From contig NZ_MSQB01000013.1 of NCBI RefSeq assembly GCF_002149965.1, forward strand, positions 105,769-169,768: 64,000 nucleotides of DNA, in the 5' to 3' direction. Source of the stretch: Novosphingobium panipatense (GTDB taxonomy: Bacteria > Pseudomonadota > Alphaproteobacteria > Sphingomonadales > Sphingomonadaceae). The notes below the pieces were generated by a model, which did not search any database, was not told the origin of the DNA, and worked only from the letters and a program-made list of their open reading frames with translations. The translations under genes were made by a program, and so were the position numbers. Positions 48,455 through 57,902 of this stretch are shown here, in pieces (positions within the stretch are counted from its first letter, which is position 1; each line of letters opens with the position of its first letter).

Positions 48455-49546
48455 CTAAGTCCGGCTCTCATCCCAGGCCGCGCGTTCCTCGGCGGTCAGG
48501 TCCAGTTCCACCGATCGCCCTTCCGCAGCGGAGCGCTCCGCCGCCTCGATCACGGCCATCACTGCCAGCGACTGGATCGGCGGCACCGGATTGGGCGCCC
48601 TGCCCCGCACCGCTTCCCCGACAAGGCGGTAGAATTCTCGCTGGTCGCCCGGCTCGGCGGGCAAGCGGCTGGCGTTGCCCTGCGCGTCGTAGAGCACCAG
48701 CGGGTCGCCGTCCTCGCCCCAACCGGGCGCACCCGGCATCATTCCGGCAAGCAGCTGGCTCTCCTGCACGTCCATGCCGTGCTTCACCGCACTGCCGCCC
48801 GTACCGTGGACGATGAAGCGCCCCGAGCCGCCCGCCACCAGCATCGAGGCATGAAGGATCGCCCGCTTGCCATCGGCATATTCCAGAACGACATGGGCCC
48901 AGTCCGTGCTCCGCCCCCCTTCGCGCTGGAGCGCCAGCGCAGCCGTGACCCGGTCCGGCAGGCCCATCAGCAGGAGGGCGTGATCGACCAGATGCGGCCC
49001 AAGGTCGAACCAGATCCCGGCCCCCGGTCCATCGCCCTCACGCCAGCGATCGCGGACTTGCGGGCGGAAGCGGTCGAAATGGATTTCGAGGTGGGCGGGA
49101 TCGCCGACGAGGCCCGCCGCGATCGCCTTGCGCACGCTGAGAAAATCGCTGTCCCACCGGCGATTGTGAAATACCGTGAGGAGGCGCCCATTGTCCTGCG
49201 CCAGCGCAATCAGCGTCCGCGCCTGGGCGAGATCGAGCGTGAAAGGCTTATCGACCACGACATGCTTGCCCGCTTCCAGCGCCGCTTGCGCCAGCGGGAA
49301 ATGCGTATCGTTGGGCGTCGCCACCACGACGAGATCGACTTGCGGATCGTCGATCAGGTCTGCGGGTTTCTCATGGACCATGGCATCGGGAAACCGGGCG
49401 AGGATCCTGTCCCCGCTCCGGCTTGCAAAACGGGAAAGTTCCAGCCCCTCTACCGCGTCCATCAGCGGCGCATGGAACGTGGCCCCGGCATAGCCGTAGC
49501 CGAGCAGGCCTGCCCCGACAGTGCTATCGGCTCCGGTCTCGTCCAT
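48455..49546 (-). CDS. Gfo/Idh/MocA-family oxidoreductase
   Basis: 363-residue NAD(P)-dependent oxidoreductase. The Rossmann motif GLLGYGYAGATFHAPLM is near residue 12 and the catalytic-lysine motif VVVDKPFTLDL near residue 95. The C-terminal beta-sheet domain (about 125-345) includes DLGPHLVDHALLLMG. Members act on sugars, inositols or sugar acids. It is 16 bp downstream of the malic enzyme gene and probably the last gene of the dctA operon, which makes a hydroxy acid substrate plausible but unproven. The ATG at 49546 has AAGGAA upstream. Confidence 0.88.
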   Translation of the reverse strand: MDETGADSTVGAGLLGYGYAGATFHAPLMDAVEGLELSRFASRSGDRILARFPDAMVHEKPADLIDDPQVDLVVVATPNDTHFPLAQAALEAGKHVVVDKPFTLDLAQARTLIALAQDNGRLLTVFHNRRWDSDFLSVRKAIAAGLVGDPAHLEIHFDRFRPQVRDRWREGDGPGAGIWFDLGPHLVDHALLLMGLPDRVTAALALQREGGRSTDWAHVVLEYADGKRAILHASMLVAGGSGRFIVHGTGGSAVKHGMDVQESQLLAGMMPGAPGWGEDGDPLVLYDAQGNASRLPAEPGDQREFYRLVGEAVRGRAPNPVPPIQSLAVMAVIEAAERSAAEGRSVELDLTAEERAAWDESRT

Positions 49547-49562
49547 ACCCTGTTCCTTCCGT

Positions 49563-51197
49563 TCAGGCGTAGCGCGCCTGCCACATGCTTGCGGCAATGC
49601 TCTCGCGCGTCAACGCCTCGGGTTCGGCGGTGGCGAGCCCCTCGGCCTGCGCCTGCGCCGCCACGGCAACGGCGATTTCCAGCGCCACATCCCGCAATTC
49701 GGTCACCGCAGGCAGAAGTCCGCCCCTGCCATCTTGCGTGCCGCCGCCCAGCTCGCCCAGACGGCGCGCCGCGGCCATGAACATCGCGTCGCTCACCGCC
49801 GTGGCCCCGCTGGCCAGTGCGCCAAGGCCGACGCCCGGGAAGATGTAGACATTGTTGACCTGCGTGACGCCCGGCGTGCCGAAGGGGCTGCCGGTGCCGA
49901 CGATCGCCTTGCCGCCGGTCCATTCGAGAATGTCCGCCGGATGAGCTTCGGCCCGCGAGATCGGGTTGGAGAGCGGGAAGACCACCGGCCGCTCGACCGT
50001 CTCCGCCATCGTGCGGATGGTGCGCTCGTCGAAAGCGGCCTTCTGTCCCGACGTCCCGATCAGCACGGTCGGGTGGACGTTGGCCACCACTTCCTGAAGC
50101 GAGATCATGTTCTGGCCGCTGACGTTCCAGCCCTCGATCTCGGCCGGATCGCGCGCCAGCTTCGCCTGCTGCTGCGGCAGGCGCGGAATGTCGGAAAGGA
50201 TCAGCCCGTCGCGGTCCACCGCCCAGATGTTCGCGCGCGCCGCCTTCTCGTCGAGCCCGTCCGCCATCATCGCCTGAACCAGCATCTCGGCCACGCCGCT
50301 GCCTGCCGCGCCCGCGCCGAACAGCACGACACGCTGTTCGGTGAGCGGCACGCCGGTACGGCCGATTGCCGCCAGCAGCGTGCCCACAGCGGTGGCGGCG
50401 GTGCCCTGGATATCGTCGTTGAAGCTCAGCAGGCGATCGCGATAGCGCACCAGCAGGTCATAGGCGTTCTTGCCCGCGAAATCCTCCCACTGGAGCAGGA
50501 CACCGGGGAAGCGGTCGTTGACGGCCGAAACGAACGTCTCGACGAAATCGTCGTAGTCCTGCCCCCGCACGCGCGGGGCGCGCCAGCCCACGTAGAGCGG
50601 ATCCTCACGGCGGGCGTGGTTGTCGGTGCCGAGGTCCAGCAGGATCGGCAGGACTTCCGAAGGGTGGATGCCCGCGCAGGCGGTGTAGAGCGCCAGCTTG
50701 CCGATCGGAATGCCCATGCCGCCCGCGCCCTGGTCGCCCAGGCCGAGAATGCGCTCGCCGTCGCTGACGACGATCACTTTCACCCGGTCGTAGGCGGGGT
50801 CCGCGAGAATGTCGGAAATGCGGTCGCGGTTGGGATAGCTCAGGAACAGGCCGCGCGGACGGCGCCAGATCTCGCTGAAGCGCTCGCAGCCCTCGCCCAC
50901 CGTGGGCGTATAGACCAGCGGCAGCATGCGCGGCAGGTCGCTCTGCACCAGCGCATGGAACAACACCTCGTTCGAATCCTGAAGCTCGCGCAGGAAGGCA
51001 TAGCGCTGGAAGTCGCTTTCCTTTTCTTCCAGTGCCTTGCGGCGGCGTTCGATCTGGCTGTCGAGCGTTCCGACATGCGGGGGCAGCAGGCCGTGCAGGC
51101 CGAACGCGTCACGCTCCTCGGCGGTGAAGGCGGTCCCCTTGTTGGTCAGGGGATCGGAAAGCAGTGCGCGGGCGGCAGCGTGACGCGTGGGAGACAT
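49563..51197 (-). CDS. NAD-dependent malic enzyme
   Basis: 544-residue malic enzyme of the SfcA/MaeA type, which decarboxylates malate to pyruvate. Signatures are LPLVYTPTVGEGC (malic N domain), ILGLGDQGAGGMGIPIGKL (site with catalytic Lys), FNDDIQGTAATAVGTLLAA (metal-binding Asp pair) and FGAGAAGSGVAEML (NAD-binding domain). Length is near that of E. coli MaeA. It sits 13 bp after the porin gene and in line with dctA, so imported malate can be used at once. Confidence 0.94.
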   Translation of the reverse strand: MSPTRHAAARALLSDPLTNKGTAFTAEERDAFGLHGLLPPHVGTLDSQIERRRKALEEKESDFQRYAFLRELQDSNEVLFHALVQSDLPRMLPLVYTPTVGEGCERFSEIWRRPRGLFLSYPNRDRISDILADPAYDRVKVIVVSDGERILGLGDQGAGGMGIPIGKLALYTACAGIHPSEVLPILLDLGTDNHARREDPLYVGWRAPRVRGQDYDDFVETFVSAVNDRFPGVLLQWEDFAGKNAYDLLVRYRDRLLSFNDDIQGTAATAVGTLLAAIGRTGVPLTEQRVVLFGAGAAGSGVAEMLVQAMMADGLDEKAARANIWAVDRDGLILSDIPRLPQQQAKLARDPAEIEGWNVSGQNMISLQEVVANVHPTVLIGTSGQKAAFDERTIRTMAETVERPVVFPLSNPISRAEAHPADILEWTGGKAIVGTGSPFGTPGVTQVNNVYIFPGVGLGALASGATAVSDAMFMAAARRLGELGGGTQDGRGGLLPAVTELRDVALEIAVAVAAQAQAEGLATAEPEALTRESIAASMWQARYA

Positions 51198-51210
51198 CAG
51201 TGACCTTTCA

Positions 51211-52656
51211 TCAAAAGCGTAGACTCAGCCAGCCCGCGAGAAAATCGGAGCTGCGGTAACCCGCATCGGTCAGCGCGGGGCCGGCTTCGAGATGCTCGTA
51301 GCGCCCGGTGAACGAGACGCGGGGCGAGATCTGCCAGACCGCCTGAAGGCGGGCGAGTTCGGCGATCTTGCGCGCCCGGCCGTTCTGGGTGCCGGCAAAG
51401 GGTTGGCCGTTGGCCCGATAGACCGCATCGGTGACACTGTCACGCCAGGCAAAGCGGTATTCGGCATTCACTTTCACGTTCTTGAGCGGCGAGAAGCTGA
51501 AAGTCGGTGCCAGGGCACGAAGGTTCGAGGGCGTCAGGTAGAGCTGGTAGCTGTAGTAGATGTTGTTGCCGAAGGGCGAATAGGCGTCGCGCAACTTGCC
51601 GTCTCCATAGCCGCCACCGCCGCTGGCATAGTCGGCGCTGAGGCCGATGCGCGGCGCCGCCTTGTCCTTGCCGAGGCGCCAGGACTGCGCCAGCAGCACC
51701 TGCCAGGCGTCGATCTTCTGGTCCATGAAGGTGCCCCACTGGTGGTTCACCGTCCAGTCGAGCTGGAGCGGCCCGGCATCGCCGTAGACGTGGACCCCGC
51801 CATACCAGCGCGTCGCCGGGCCGATCCGCCCGCCCCAGGTGCCGACGCCGTTGCGCCGCCGCCAGAGGAAGGGATCGACGAAGAGTTTCGAATCGCCAAG
51901 GACCGTCGTCGGCACGGCATAGCCCAGCGTCACGCCGGAAAAGCGGCGTTCGGGATCGCTCTTGTCGTCACCGATGCCGTCCTCGCCATAGGCGGTGGGG
52001 CGCAAGTCGAAGACGTCGGCGCGCACTGCCTTGCCGCGCACCCAGGCGCGCACGCCGTTCAGCGTATAGTGCAGGGTATTGTTGTCGCGCTGCGAGGTGA
52101 GCAGGTTGGGTCCGTCCACGAACTCCTGACGGCCATAGCGGATCCCCACGTCGAGGCCCGCTATCTTCCCGTTCGCCTCGGCGAAATACTGCTGGGCGGC
52201 AAGGCCGTTGCGGAAGTTGCTCGAAGGTGCGCCGAGGTTGCGTCCGCCGAGGCCGCCATGCGCCAGCTCGCCGTAGAAGCGAAGATGCGGGCCGATGTGC
52301 AGGTCGGCGCCCGCCACCATGCGGGAAATGTCCTGCCGCTGCGCCTCCGCCTCTCGCAGGTTGGGATTGGTGGTCTGGTTGACGCGGAGGCGCAGCTCGC
52401 CCGAGAGCGTGACGTAGATGTCACCGTCTCCATCGAGCGGAAGGAACTTGAGCCGGTCGAGCGGATCGTCCCGCTTCTTCTCGTCGGCCATGACCTGCCA
52501 GTCCTCGGCCCAGCGGGAGATGCTGTAGCCGTTGGTGACGGCACCGTCGCCGTTCGAGGAAACCGGGTAGACCGGGGTCTTCGCCTCTTCGGCATGGGCC
52601 GGAAAAGAGGCGCAGCAAAGGGTGGCGGCCAGCAGCCGCGGCAGGGAAATCTTCAT
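51211..52656 (-). CDS. Alginate-export-type outer-membrane porin
   Basis: 481-residue protein with a signal peptide (LLAATLCCASFPAHA) and a barrel of the alginate_exp (AlgE-like) type: WAEDWQVMADEKKRDDPLDRLKFLPL near the start, LSGELRLRVNQTTNP, and a terminal strand ending in Phe (WLSLRF). Members include alginate exporters and substrate-specific channels. It sits 56 bp after dctA and 13 bp before the malic enzyme gene, so I infer a channel for dicarboxylates or related acids rather than for alginate. Confidence 0.85.
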   Translation of the reverse strand: MKISLPRLLAATLCCASFPAHAEEAKTPVYPVSSNGDGAVTNGYSISRWAEDWQVMADEKKRDDPLDRLKFLPLDGDGDIYVTLSGELRLRVNQTTNPNLREAEAQRQDISRMVAGADLHIGPHLRFYGELAHGGLGGRNLGAPSSNFRNGLAAQQYFAEANGKIAGLDVGIRYGRQEFVDGPNLLTSQRDNNTLHYTLNGVRAWVRGKAVRADVFDLRPTAYGEDGIGDDKSDPERRFSGVTLGYAVPTTVLGDSKLFVDPFLWRRRNGVGTWGGRIGPATRWYGGVHVYGDAGPLQLDWTVNHQWGTFMDQKIDAWQVLLAQSWRLGKDKAAPRIGLSADYASGGGGYGDGKLRDAYSPFGNNIYYSYQLYLTPSNLRALAPTFSFSPLKNVKVNAEYRFAWRDSVTDAVYRANGQPFAGTQNGRARKIAELARLQAVWQISPRVSFTGRYEHLEAGPALTDAGYRSSDFLAGWLSLRF

Positions 52657-52712
52657 GTCCGTGGTTCCTCTGCGGGGCTTTCGCCCCGCGCAGGTCAGGT
52701 CGGGCGGTCAGG

Positions 52713-54035
52713 TCAGACGAGCACGGGGCTCGCGGTGACGGCGGGCTCGCGGTTGGCGAGCACGGCCTTGAAGCGCTCGGTGTCGAGCTTGCCTTCCCAC
52801 CGCGTGACCACCACGGTCGCCACGGCATTGCCGATGAAGTTCGTAAGGCTGCGGCATTCCGACATGAAGCGGTCGACGCCCAGGATCAGCGCCATGCCCG
52901 CGACCGGCACCGAAGGCACGATCGACAGGGTAGCCGCCAGCGTGATGAAGCCCGCGCCGGTCACGCCCGCCGCGCCCTTGGAAGAGAGCATGGCCACGCC
53001 CAGCAGCAGCACCTGCTGCCCCAGGGTCAGTTCCACGTTGCAGGCCTGGGCGATGAACAGCGCCGCCAGGGTCATGTAGATATTGGTGCCGTCAAGGTTG
53101 AAGCTGTAGCCGGTGGGCACGACGAGGCCGACGATGCTCTTGGGGCAGCCCGCGCGCTCCATCTTCTCCATCAGCGAAGGCAGCGCGCTTTCCGAGGACG
53201 AGGTGCCCAGCACCAGCAGCAGTTCGGCCTTGAGGTAGGAGATCAGCGAGAAGATCGAGAAGCCAGCAAGCCACGCGACCACCCCCAGCACCACCACCAC
53301 GAACAGTGCCGAGGTAATGTAGAACGTCGCCACCAGTCCAGCGAGGTTGGCAAGACTGCCAACGCCGTACTTGCCGATAGTGAAGGCCATGGCGCCGAAG
53401 GCACCGATCGGCGCGGCCTTCATGACGATCGAGACGAGCTTGAAGAACACCAGCGAGACGTCTTCGAGCAGCGAAAGCGGACGGGCGCCGCGGTCGCCCA
53501 GCATGGCGAGCGCGATGCCGAACAAAATGGCGATCACCAGGACCTGAAGGATATTACCCTCGGTCATGGAGGAGAGGAATGTGTCCGGGATCATTTCCAT
53601 CAGGAACCCGGTGATCGACGTTTCGTGTGCCTTCTCTGAGTAGGTTGCGACCTTCGAGGCATCGAGCGTGGCAGGATCGATATTCAGGCCATGGCCGGGG
53701 CGAACAACGTTCGCCACGATCAGCCCGACGATCAGCGCCAGGGTCGAGAAGAAGAAGAAGTAGCCGAAAGCCTTGCCCGCAACGCGACCGACCGAGCGAA
53801 GGTCGCGCATCGAGGCGATGCCGGTGACGATGGTCAGGAAGATGACCGGCGCGATCACCATCTTTACCAGCTTGATGAAGGCATCGCCGAGCGGCTTGAG
53901 CGCTTCGCCCGTACCCGGTGCGAAGTGGCCCACGGTCACGCCCGCCGCGATGGCGATCAGCACTTGCACATAGAGGTGCCCATACCAGCGCTTCGGCTTG
54001 GACGGTTCGTGCGTTTCGGACAACGTGGCATGCAT
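52713..54035 (-). CDS. dctA: C4-dicarboxylate transporter DctA
   Basis: 440-residue DAACS-family symporter. The signatures [14 protein letters not shown] and [18 protein letters not shown] (substrate and sodium/proton site) are intact, and the opening [19 protein letters not shown] is typical. It imports malate, fumarate and succinate. The ATG at 54035 follows an AGAGAGAGGAAG leader. It heads a probable operon with the porin, malic enzyme and oxidoreductase genes. The two-component system beside it is divergent. No sigma-54 -24/-12 element is seen upstream. Confidence 0.96.
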   Translation of the reverse strand: MHATLSETHEPSKPKRWYGHLYVQVLIAIAAGVTVGHFAPGTGEALKPLGDAFIKLVKMVIAPVIFLTIVTGIASMRDLRSVGRVAGKAFGYFFFFSTLALIVGLIVANVVRPGHGLNIDPATLDASKVATYSEKAHETSITGFLMEMIPDTFLSSMTEGNILQVLVIAILFGIALAMLGDRGARPLSLLEDVSLVFFKLVSIVMKAAPIGAFGAMAFTIGKYGVGSLANLAGLVATFYITSALFVVVVLGVVAWLAGFSIFSLISYLKAELLLVLGTSSSESALPSLMEKMERAGCPKSIVGLVVPTGYSFNLDGTNIYMTLAALFIAQACNVELTLGQQVLLLGVAMLSSKGAAGVTGAGFITLAATLSIVPSVPVAGMALILGVDRFMSECRSLTNFIGNAVATVVVTRWEGKLDTERFKAVLANREPAVTASPVLV

Positions 54036-54203
54036 GGGTAAGGCCTTTCTTCCTCTCTCTGGCACACGCAAGACTTATGCTTATCGTGTGCTGGCCACAG
54101 ACTCTTCCATTCCACGCTGCGGCCAAAGACATTTTTGCATTCGTTTAAAATCGCCGATTTCTGCCATTCCTGAAAAACCCCTCCTATTCCCGAGCGCAGG
54201 AAT

Positions 54204-54243
54204 CGGCACATTGCACTGCAGCGATGTGCCGAAAGTTGCACAT
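54204..54243. promoter_or_regulatory. Overlapping dyads between dctA and dctB
   Basis: Two overlapping dyads: CGGCACAT...ATGTGCCG (54204-54211, 54224-54231) and ATGTGC-N8-GCACAT (54224-54243). The second has the form of tandem NtrC/DctD-type operators. They lie 28-67 bp before the dctB GTG and about 170-210 bp upstream of dctA. This suggests an operator for the DctD-like regulator and possibly autoregulation. The rest of the 235-bp divergent gap holds no gene. Confidence 0.55.
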
Positions 54244-54270
54244 CAGGGCGCAGCCGCCTAACCTCCCGCC

Positions 54271-55983
54271 GTGACTCGCCGTCAAACCCTATACTGGCTG
54301 CTCGCCGCGCTTGCCGCCGCCGTGCTTTTCGGCAGCGTCGGCGGCGAGATCGTGCGCAGGCGCGCAACCGCCGCTTTCGCCGCTTCCGTTTCCGCCGACG
54401 CCCGGCTGCGACAGGCGCTGCTCAACAGCGAGATCGCCCGCTTCCGCCTGCTGCCCCAGACCCTGGCCGACGACCGCGACGTGATCGCCGCCGCGGACGG
54501 CGAGGAAGGCGCCGAGCGCCGCCTCAATGCCAAGCTAGAAGCCTTCGCAGGTCAGATCGGCGCCTCGGCCATCTATCTCGTGGGCGAGAACGGTTTCGCC
54601 ATTGCCGCCAGCAACTGGCGCCGCGCCGACAGCTTCGTCGGGCGCGACTACCGGTTTCGCCGCTATTACCGCGATGCCCTTCGCCACGGCGACGGCGCCC
54701 AGTTCGCGCTCGGCACCGTCAGCCACCGCCCCGGCCTCTACCTCGCGCGCAAGGCAGCCGGGGACTGCGTGATCGTCATCAAGCTGGAATTCGCCCGCAT
54801 CGAGGCGCAGTGGCGCACGGCGGGCGGCGAGACTTTCGTGACCAACCGCGACGGCGTGGTGCTCGTCTCCAGTCGGCCCGCCTGGCGCTTCGCCATGACC
54901 CGCCCGATCGATCCCGCACGGCAAAAGGAGATCGCGGGCGACATCGGCATTCCTGGCCTGAAACCGGCGCCCTACAGGGCGGACAGGGACGGTTTCCTGC
55001 GCATGCCGGGGCGGACCGAGCGGCTTCAGCTTGCCACCAGCCCGCCCAATCGCGACGCATGGCGCGTCAACCTCGCCCTGCCGATCCGCCTTGCCGTGAC
55101 CACCCCCGTGCGCAGCGCCCAGGCCGTGGCGGCAACGCTGGCGCTGGTCGCTGTCGGCGCGCTCTGGTGGCTGGCCCAGCGCAATCGCCGCCGCCGCGAA
55201 CGCACGGCCCTGCTCGAAGCCGCCGTCACCGAACGCACCGCCGAACTGCGCCGCGAGATGGAAGAACGCACCGCGCTGGAACAACGCGCCGCGCTCCTGC
55301 GCGAGGAACTGCGCCTCGCCAATCGCCTCGCCACATTGGGGCAGGTCACCGCCAGCGTCGCCCACGAAACCGCCCAGCCGGTCGCCGCGATCCGCAACTA
55401 TGCCCGCAGCGCAGGCCAGTTGCTGGACCTTGGCGAGGCGGGAGAAGTGCGCGAAAATCTTTCCGCCATAGACCGCCTTGCCGAGCGCATCGGCGTGATC
55501 ACCGCCCAGCTTCGCGGCTTCGCCCGCAAGGCGAGCGGCGCCGAAAGCGCTGTTTCGCTGGCCGAAGTGGTGGATGGCGCGCAGCTCCTGCTGAAAGAGC
55601 GCCTTGCCGCCCTGACTTTCGAAAGGCCTGCGATTGCGGCGGATCTCAAGGTCCGGGGCGACAAGGTGCGGCTGGAACAGATCCTCGTGAACCTGCTTCA
55701 GAACGCCACCGAAGCGCTGGCCGGGCGCCCCGACCCGCGCATTCGCCTCTCCGTGGAGACGCTCGACGATGTCCTGCGCCTGCGGGTGGCCGACAACGGC
55801 CCCGGCATCGCACCGGAAATCGCCGATCGCCTGTTCACCCCCTTTGCCACCAGCCGCGCCGAAGGCCTCGGCCTCGGCCTCGTGATCGCGCAAGATATCG
55901 CCCAGGAATTCGGTGGTTCCCTGCGCCTCGTGCCGGACAGGACCGGCGCGGTTTTCGAACTGGAATTGAGACTGGCCCGATGA
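54271..55983 (+). CDS. dctB: DctB-type sensor histidine kinase
   Basis: 570-residue inner-membrane kinase. N-terminal helix (LYWLLAALAAAVLFGSVGG), periplasmic PAS-like sensor (about 30-270; YYRDALRHGDGAQFALGTVS matches the double PDC of DctB), a second helix (about 277-300), a coiled coil, then the kinase. H365 lies in VAHETAQPVAAIRNYA, and N, G1 and G2 boxes (LLQNATEAL, DNGPGI, EGLGLGLVIAQ) are present. It senses C4-dicarboxylates with DctA and phosphorylates the next gene product. GTG start at 54271. Confidence 0.92.
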   Translation: MTRRQTLYWLLAALAAAVLFGSVGGEIVRRRATAAFAASVSADARLRQALLNSEIARFRLLPQTLADDRDVIAAADGEEGAERRLNAKLEAFAGQIGASAIYLVGENGFAIAASNWRRADSFVGRDYRFRRYYRDALRHGDGAQFALGTVSHRPGLYLARKAAGDCVIVIKLEFARIEAQWRTAGGETFVTNRDGVVLVSSRPAWRFAMTRPIDPARQKEIAGDIGIPGLKPAPYRADRDGFLRMPGRTERLQLATSPPNRDAWRVNLALPIRLAVTTPVRSAQAVAATLALVAVGALWWLAQRNRRRRERTALLEAAVTERTAELRREMEERTALEQRAALLREELRLANRLATLGQVTASVAHETAQPVAAIRNYARSAGQLLDLGEAGEVRENLSAIDRLAERIGVITAQLRGFARKASGAESAVSLAEVVDGAQLLLKERLAALTFERPAIAADLKVRGDKVRLEQILVNLLQNATEALAGRPDPRIRLSVETLDDVLRLRVADNGPGIAPEIADRLFTPFATSRAEGLGLGLVIAQDIAQEFGGSLRLVPDRTGAVFELELRLAR

Positions 55984-57296
55984 CTACTCAGAATACTGGC
56001 CAGACCGTCGCCCGGGTCGCGCTCGTAGAGGATGACGAGGATCTTGCCCGTTCGACCGCGCAACTGCTCAGGCTTGCCGGATTCGACGTGCAGCATTTCC
56101 CCGAGGCCGCCCCGGCGCTCGCCGCCATAGCGCAGGACTGGCCCGGCGTCGTCGTTACCGACGTGCGCATGCCCCATATCTCGGGCATCGACCTGTTCCG
56201 CCAGCTTCACGAACGCGATGCTGAACTGCCGGTCATTCTCGTCACCGGGCACGGCGATATCGAAATGGCCGTGCAGGTGCTCAAGGCCGGGGCCTGGGAC
56301 TTCCTGACCAAGCCTTTCGCCCCCGATGCCCTGATCGCCGCCGTCAACCGCGCCGCCACCGCCCGCGCACTGACCTTGGAAAACCGCCGCCTGCGCAGCC
56401 TGGCCCGGGCCGAGGACGCCCCGGTATTCCTCGGAGAAAGCCCCGCGATCCGCCGCCTGCGCGAGATGATCCCGGTCCTCGCCAATGCCGATATAGACCT
56501 GTTCATCGAAGGTGAGACCGGCACCGGCAAGGATCTCCTCGCCCGCCTCATCCATCGCTCCGGCAAGCGCGCACGCCAGCGCTTCCTGCCTATCGCCTGC
56601 GCCGGAATGCCCGAAACCCTTGCAGAGCCGCTGTTCACGGGCAGTGGCCATGCCGAACCCGGCCTCGCCGCCGCGCATCGCGGCACGCTCTACCTCGACG
56701 ACATAGATCGCGCCCCCGCGCATTTTCAGGAGCGCCTGCTGCCCTTCGTCGAACAGCGCGCACTGCGCCGCCGTGACGAGGCCATGCCGATCGACGTGCG
56801 GGTGATCTCCACCAGCCAGACCGCTGCCGAAGGCCCGCCCCCGTCCCTGCTGCCGCCGCTGTTCTACCGGCTGGCCGCCATGCGCCTCTCCGTGCCGCCG
56901 CTGCGCGAGCGCCGCGAGGATATCGCCCCCCTCTTCGCACGCTTTGCCGGAGATGCCGCCGGACGCACCGGCCGGGATCTGCCGCCGGTGACCGCAGCCG
57001 TGCGTACGATGCTCGAACGCCACGACTGGCCGGGCAACGTGCGCGAACTCGCCAACTTCGCGGAACAGTTCGTGCTGGGCCTGGGCGGATCCTCGCCCAC
57101 GCCATCCCCTTCCGCAGCCAGGAGCCTGACCGAACGCGTGGACGCCTTCGAACGCGAGGAAATCATCGCCGCCGTGCTCGCCGCCAACGGAGAGATCGGC
57201 GCCGCCATCCGCTCGCTCGATCTGCCGCGCAAGACGTTCTACTATAAGGTGAACAAGCACGGGATCGATCTGGGGGCGTTGCGCCAAAAGGGGTGA
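55980..57296 (+). CDS. dctD: DctD-like NtrC-family response regulator lacking the GAFTGA loop
   Basis: 438-residue regulator overlapping dctB by 4 nt. A receiver domain (phosphoacceptor D61, VVTDVRMP) leads to an AAA+ domain with Walker A EGETGTGKD near residue 178 and Walker B LYLDDID. A Fis-type helix-turn-helix is at the C-terminus (AAIRSLDLPRKTFYYKVNKHG). Between Walker A and B the GAFTGA loop that contacts sigma-54 is missing: the region reads PLFTGSGHAEPG and is about a dozen residues shorter than usual. It may act with another sigma factor or as a repressor. Classic DctD needs GAFTGA to activate dctA. Confidence 0.88.
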   Translation: MTTQNTGQTVARVALVEDDEDLARSTAQLLRLAGFDVQHFPEAAPALAAIAQDWPGVVVTDVRMPHISGIDLFRQLHERDAELPVILVTGHGDIEMAVQVLKAGAWDFLTKPFAPDALIAAVNRAATARALTLENRRLRSLARAEDAPVFLGESPAIRRLREMIPVLANADIDLFIEGETGTGKDLLARLIHRSGKRARQRFLPIACAGMPETLAEPLFTGSGHAEPGLAAAHRGTLYLDDIDRAPAHFQERLLPFVEQRALRRRDEAMPIDVRVISTSQTAAEGPPPSLLPPLFYRLAAMRLSVPPLRERREDIAPLFARFAGDAAGRTGRDLPPVTAAVRTMLERHDWPGNVRELANFAEQFVLGLGGSSPTPSPSAARSLTERVDAFEREEIIAAVLAANGEIGAAIRSLDLPRKTFYYKVNKHGIDLGALRQKG

Positions 57297-57315
57297 AGGC
57301 GCGAGGGGAAGAAGA

Positions 57316-57484
57316 AGGAAAAGCAGGGGAGCAAAGCCCCCCTGCACCCCCGTTACCGTTTAGGTCACGCCCTGCCTGTTCGTTGTGCGCCCATGGCTGC
57401 GTCGGGAGACTTATTGGCTGCGCCGCAGGGAGCGCACACCGGAGAGGCGGCGCGCAGCGTAGACATTACGAGGGTCTGGGGGAT
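57316..57484. repeat. Tripartite intergenic repeat element, copy B
   Basis: Left flank 57316-57370, core 57381-57437, right flank 57447-57484. Flanks match copy A at 32448-32614 in the same orientation; the core matches as the reverse complement. The right end also forms a ten-base-arm palindrome (57475-57495) that copy A lacks. It begins 19 bp after the dctD stop and ends near the OsmC gene. No gene is in the gap 57297-57505. Confidence 0.75.
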
Positions 57485-57505
57485 CATCCCCCAGAACTCC
57501 TATCT

Positions 57506-57889
57506 TCAAACCAGTTCCGTCTCGATCCCGAGCCCCGACTTCAACGTCAAGGTCACCGGCGTCCGCTCGGCAATATCCGCAAGCCGGGCCTTCTGCTCGT
57601 CATCCAGCCCGACGATCGAGAGCTTCCGCTCGATCCGCATCTCTTCCTTCGAACCCTTGAGCCGAAGATCGACATCCACCGAGACCAGCGGCCAGCCCTT
57701 GCGCGCGGCGTACATCTTCAGCGTGATCGCGGTGCAGGCGCCGAGGCTGGCCAGCAGCAGGTCGTAGGGGGCAGGTCCGGCGCCCTGCCCACCCAGAGCT
57801 TCCGGTTCGTCGGCAGTGATCGCGTGGCCGCCGACGAGGATGTCGGTGCGCCAGGGGGTTTCGCCGATATGGGCGGTTCCGTGTGCCAT
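57506..57889 (-). CDS. OsmC/Ohr-family protein
   Basis: 127-residue protein with the OsmC fold signature PAPYDLLLASLGACTAITLKMYAARKG; the Cys in ACTAI is the catalytic one, but the second OsmC Cys is not seen at the usual Ohr position, so a peroxidase role is uncertain. It follows the pirin gene by 13 bp in the same direction. The set suggests a redox- or electrophile-stress role. Confidence 0.85.
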   Translation of the reverse strand: MAHGTAHIGETPWRTDILVGGHAITADEPEALGGQGAGPAPYDLLLASLGACTAITLKMYAARKGWPLVSVDVDLRLKGSKEEMRIERKLSIVGLDDEQKARLADIAERTPVTLTLKSGLGIETELV

Positions 57890-57902
57890 GGTCCGGTGCT
57901 CC

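Noticed and set aside
54036..54270. Sigma-54 promoter upstream of dctA or dctB
   Set aside because: A TGTGCC-N5-TTGCA stretch at 54225-54240 has some resemblance to a -24/-12 element but is part of a dyad, misses key bases of TGGCAC, and the regulator lacks GAFTGA.
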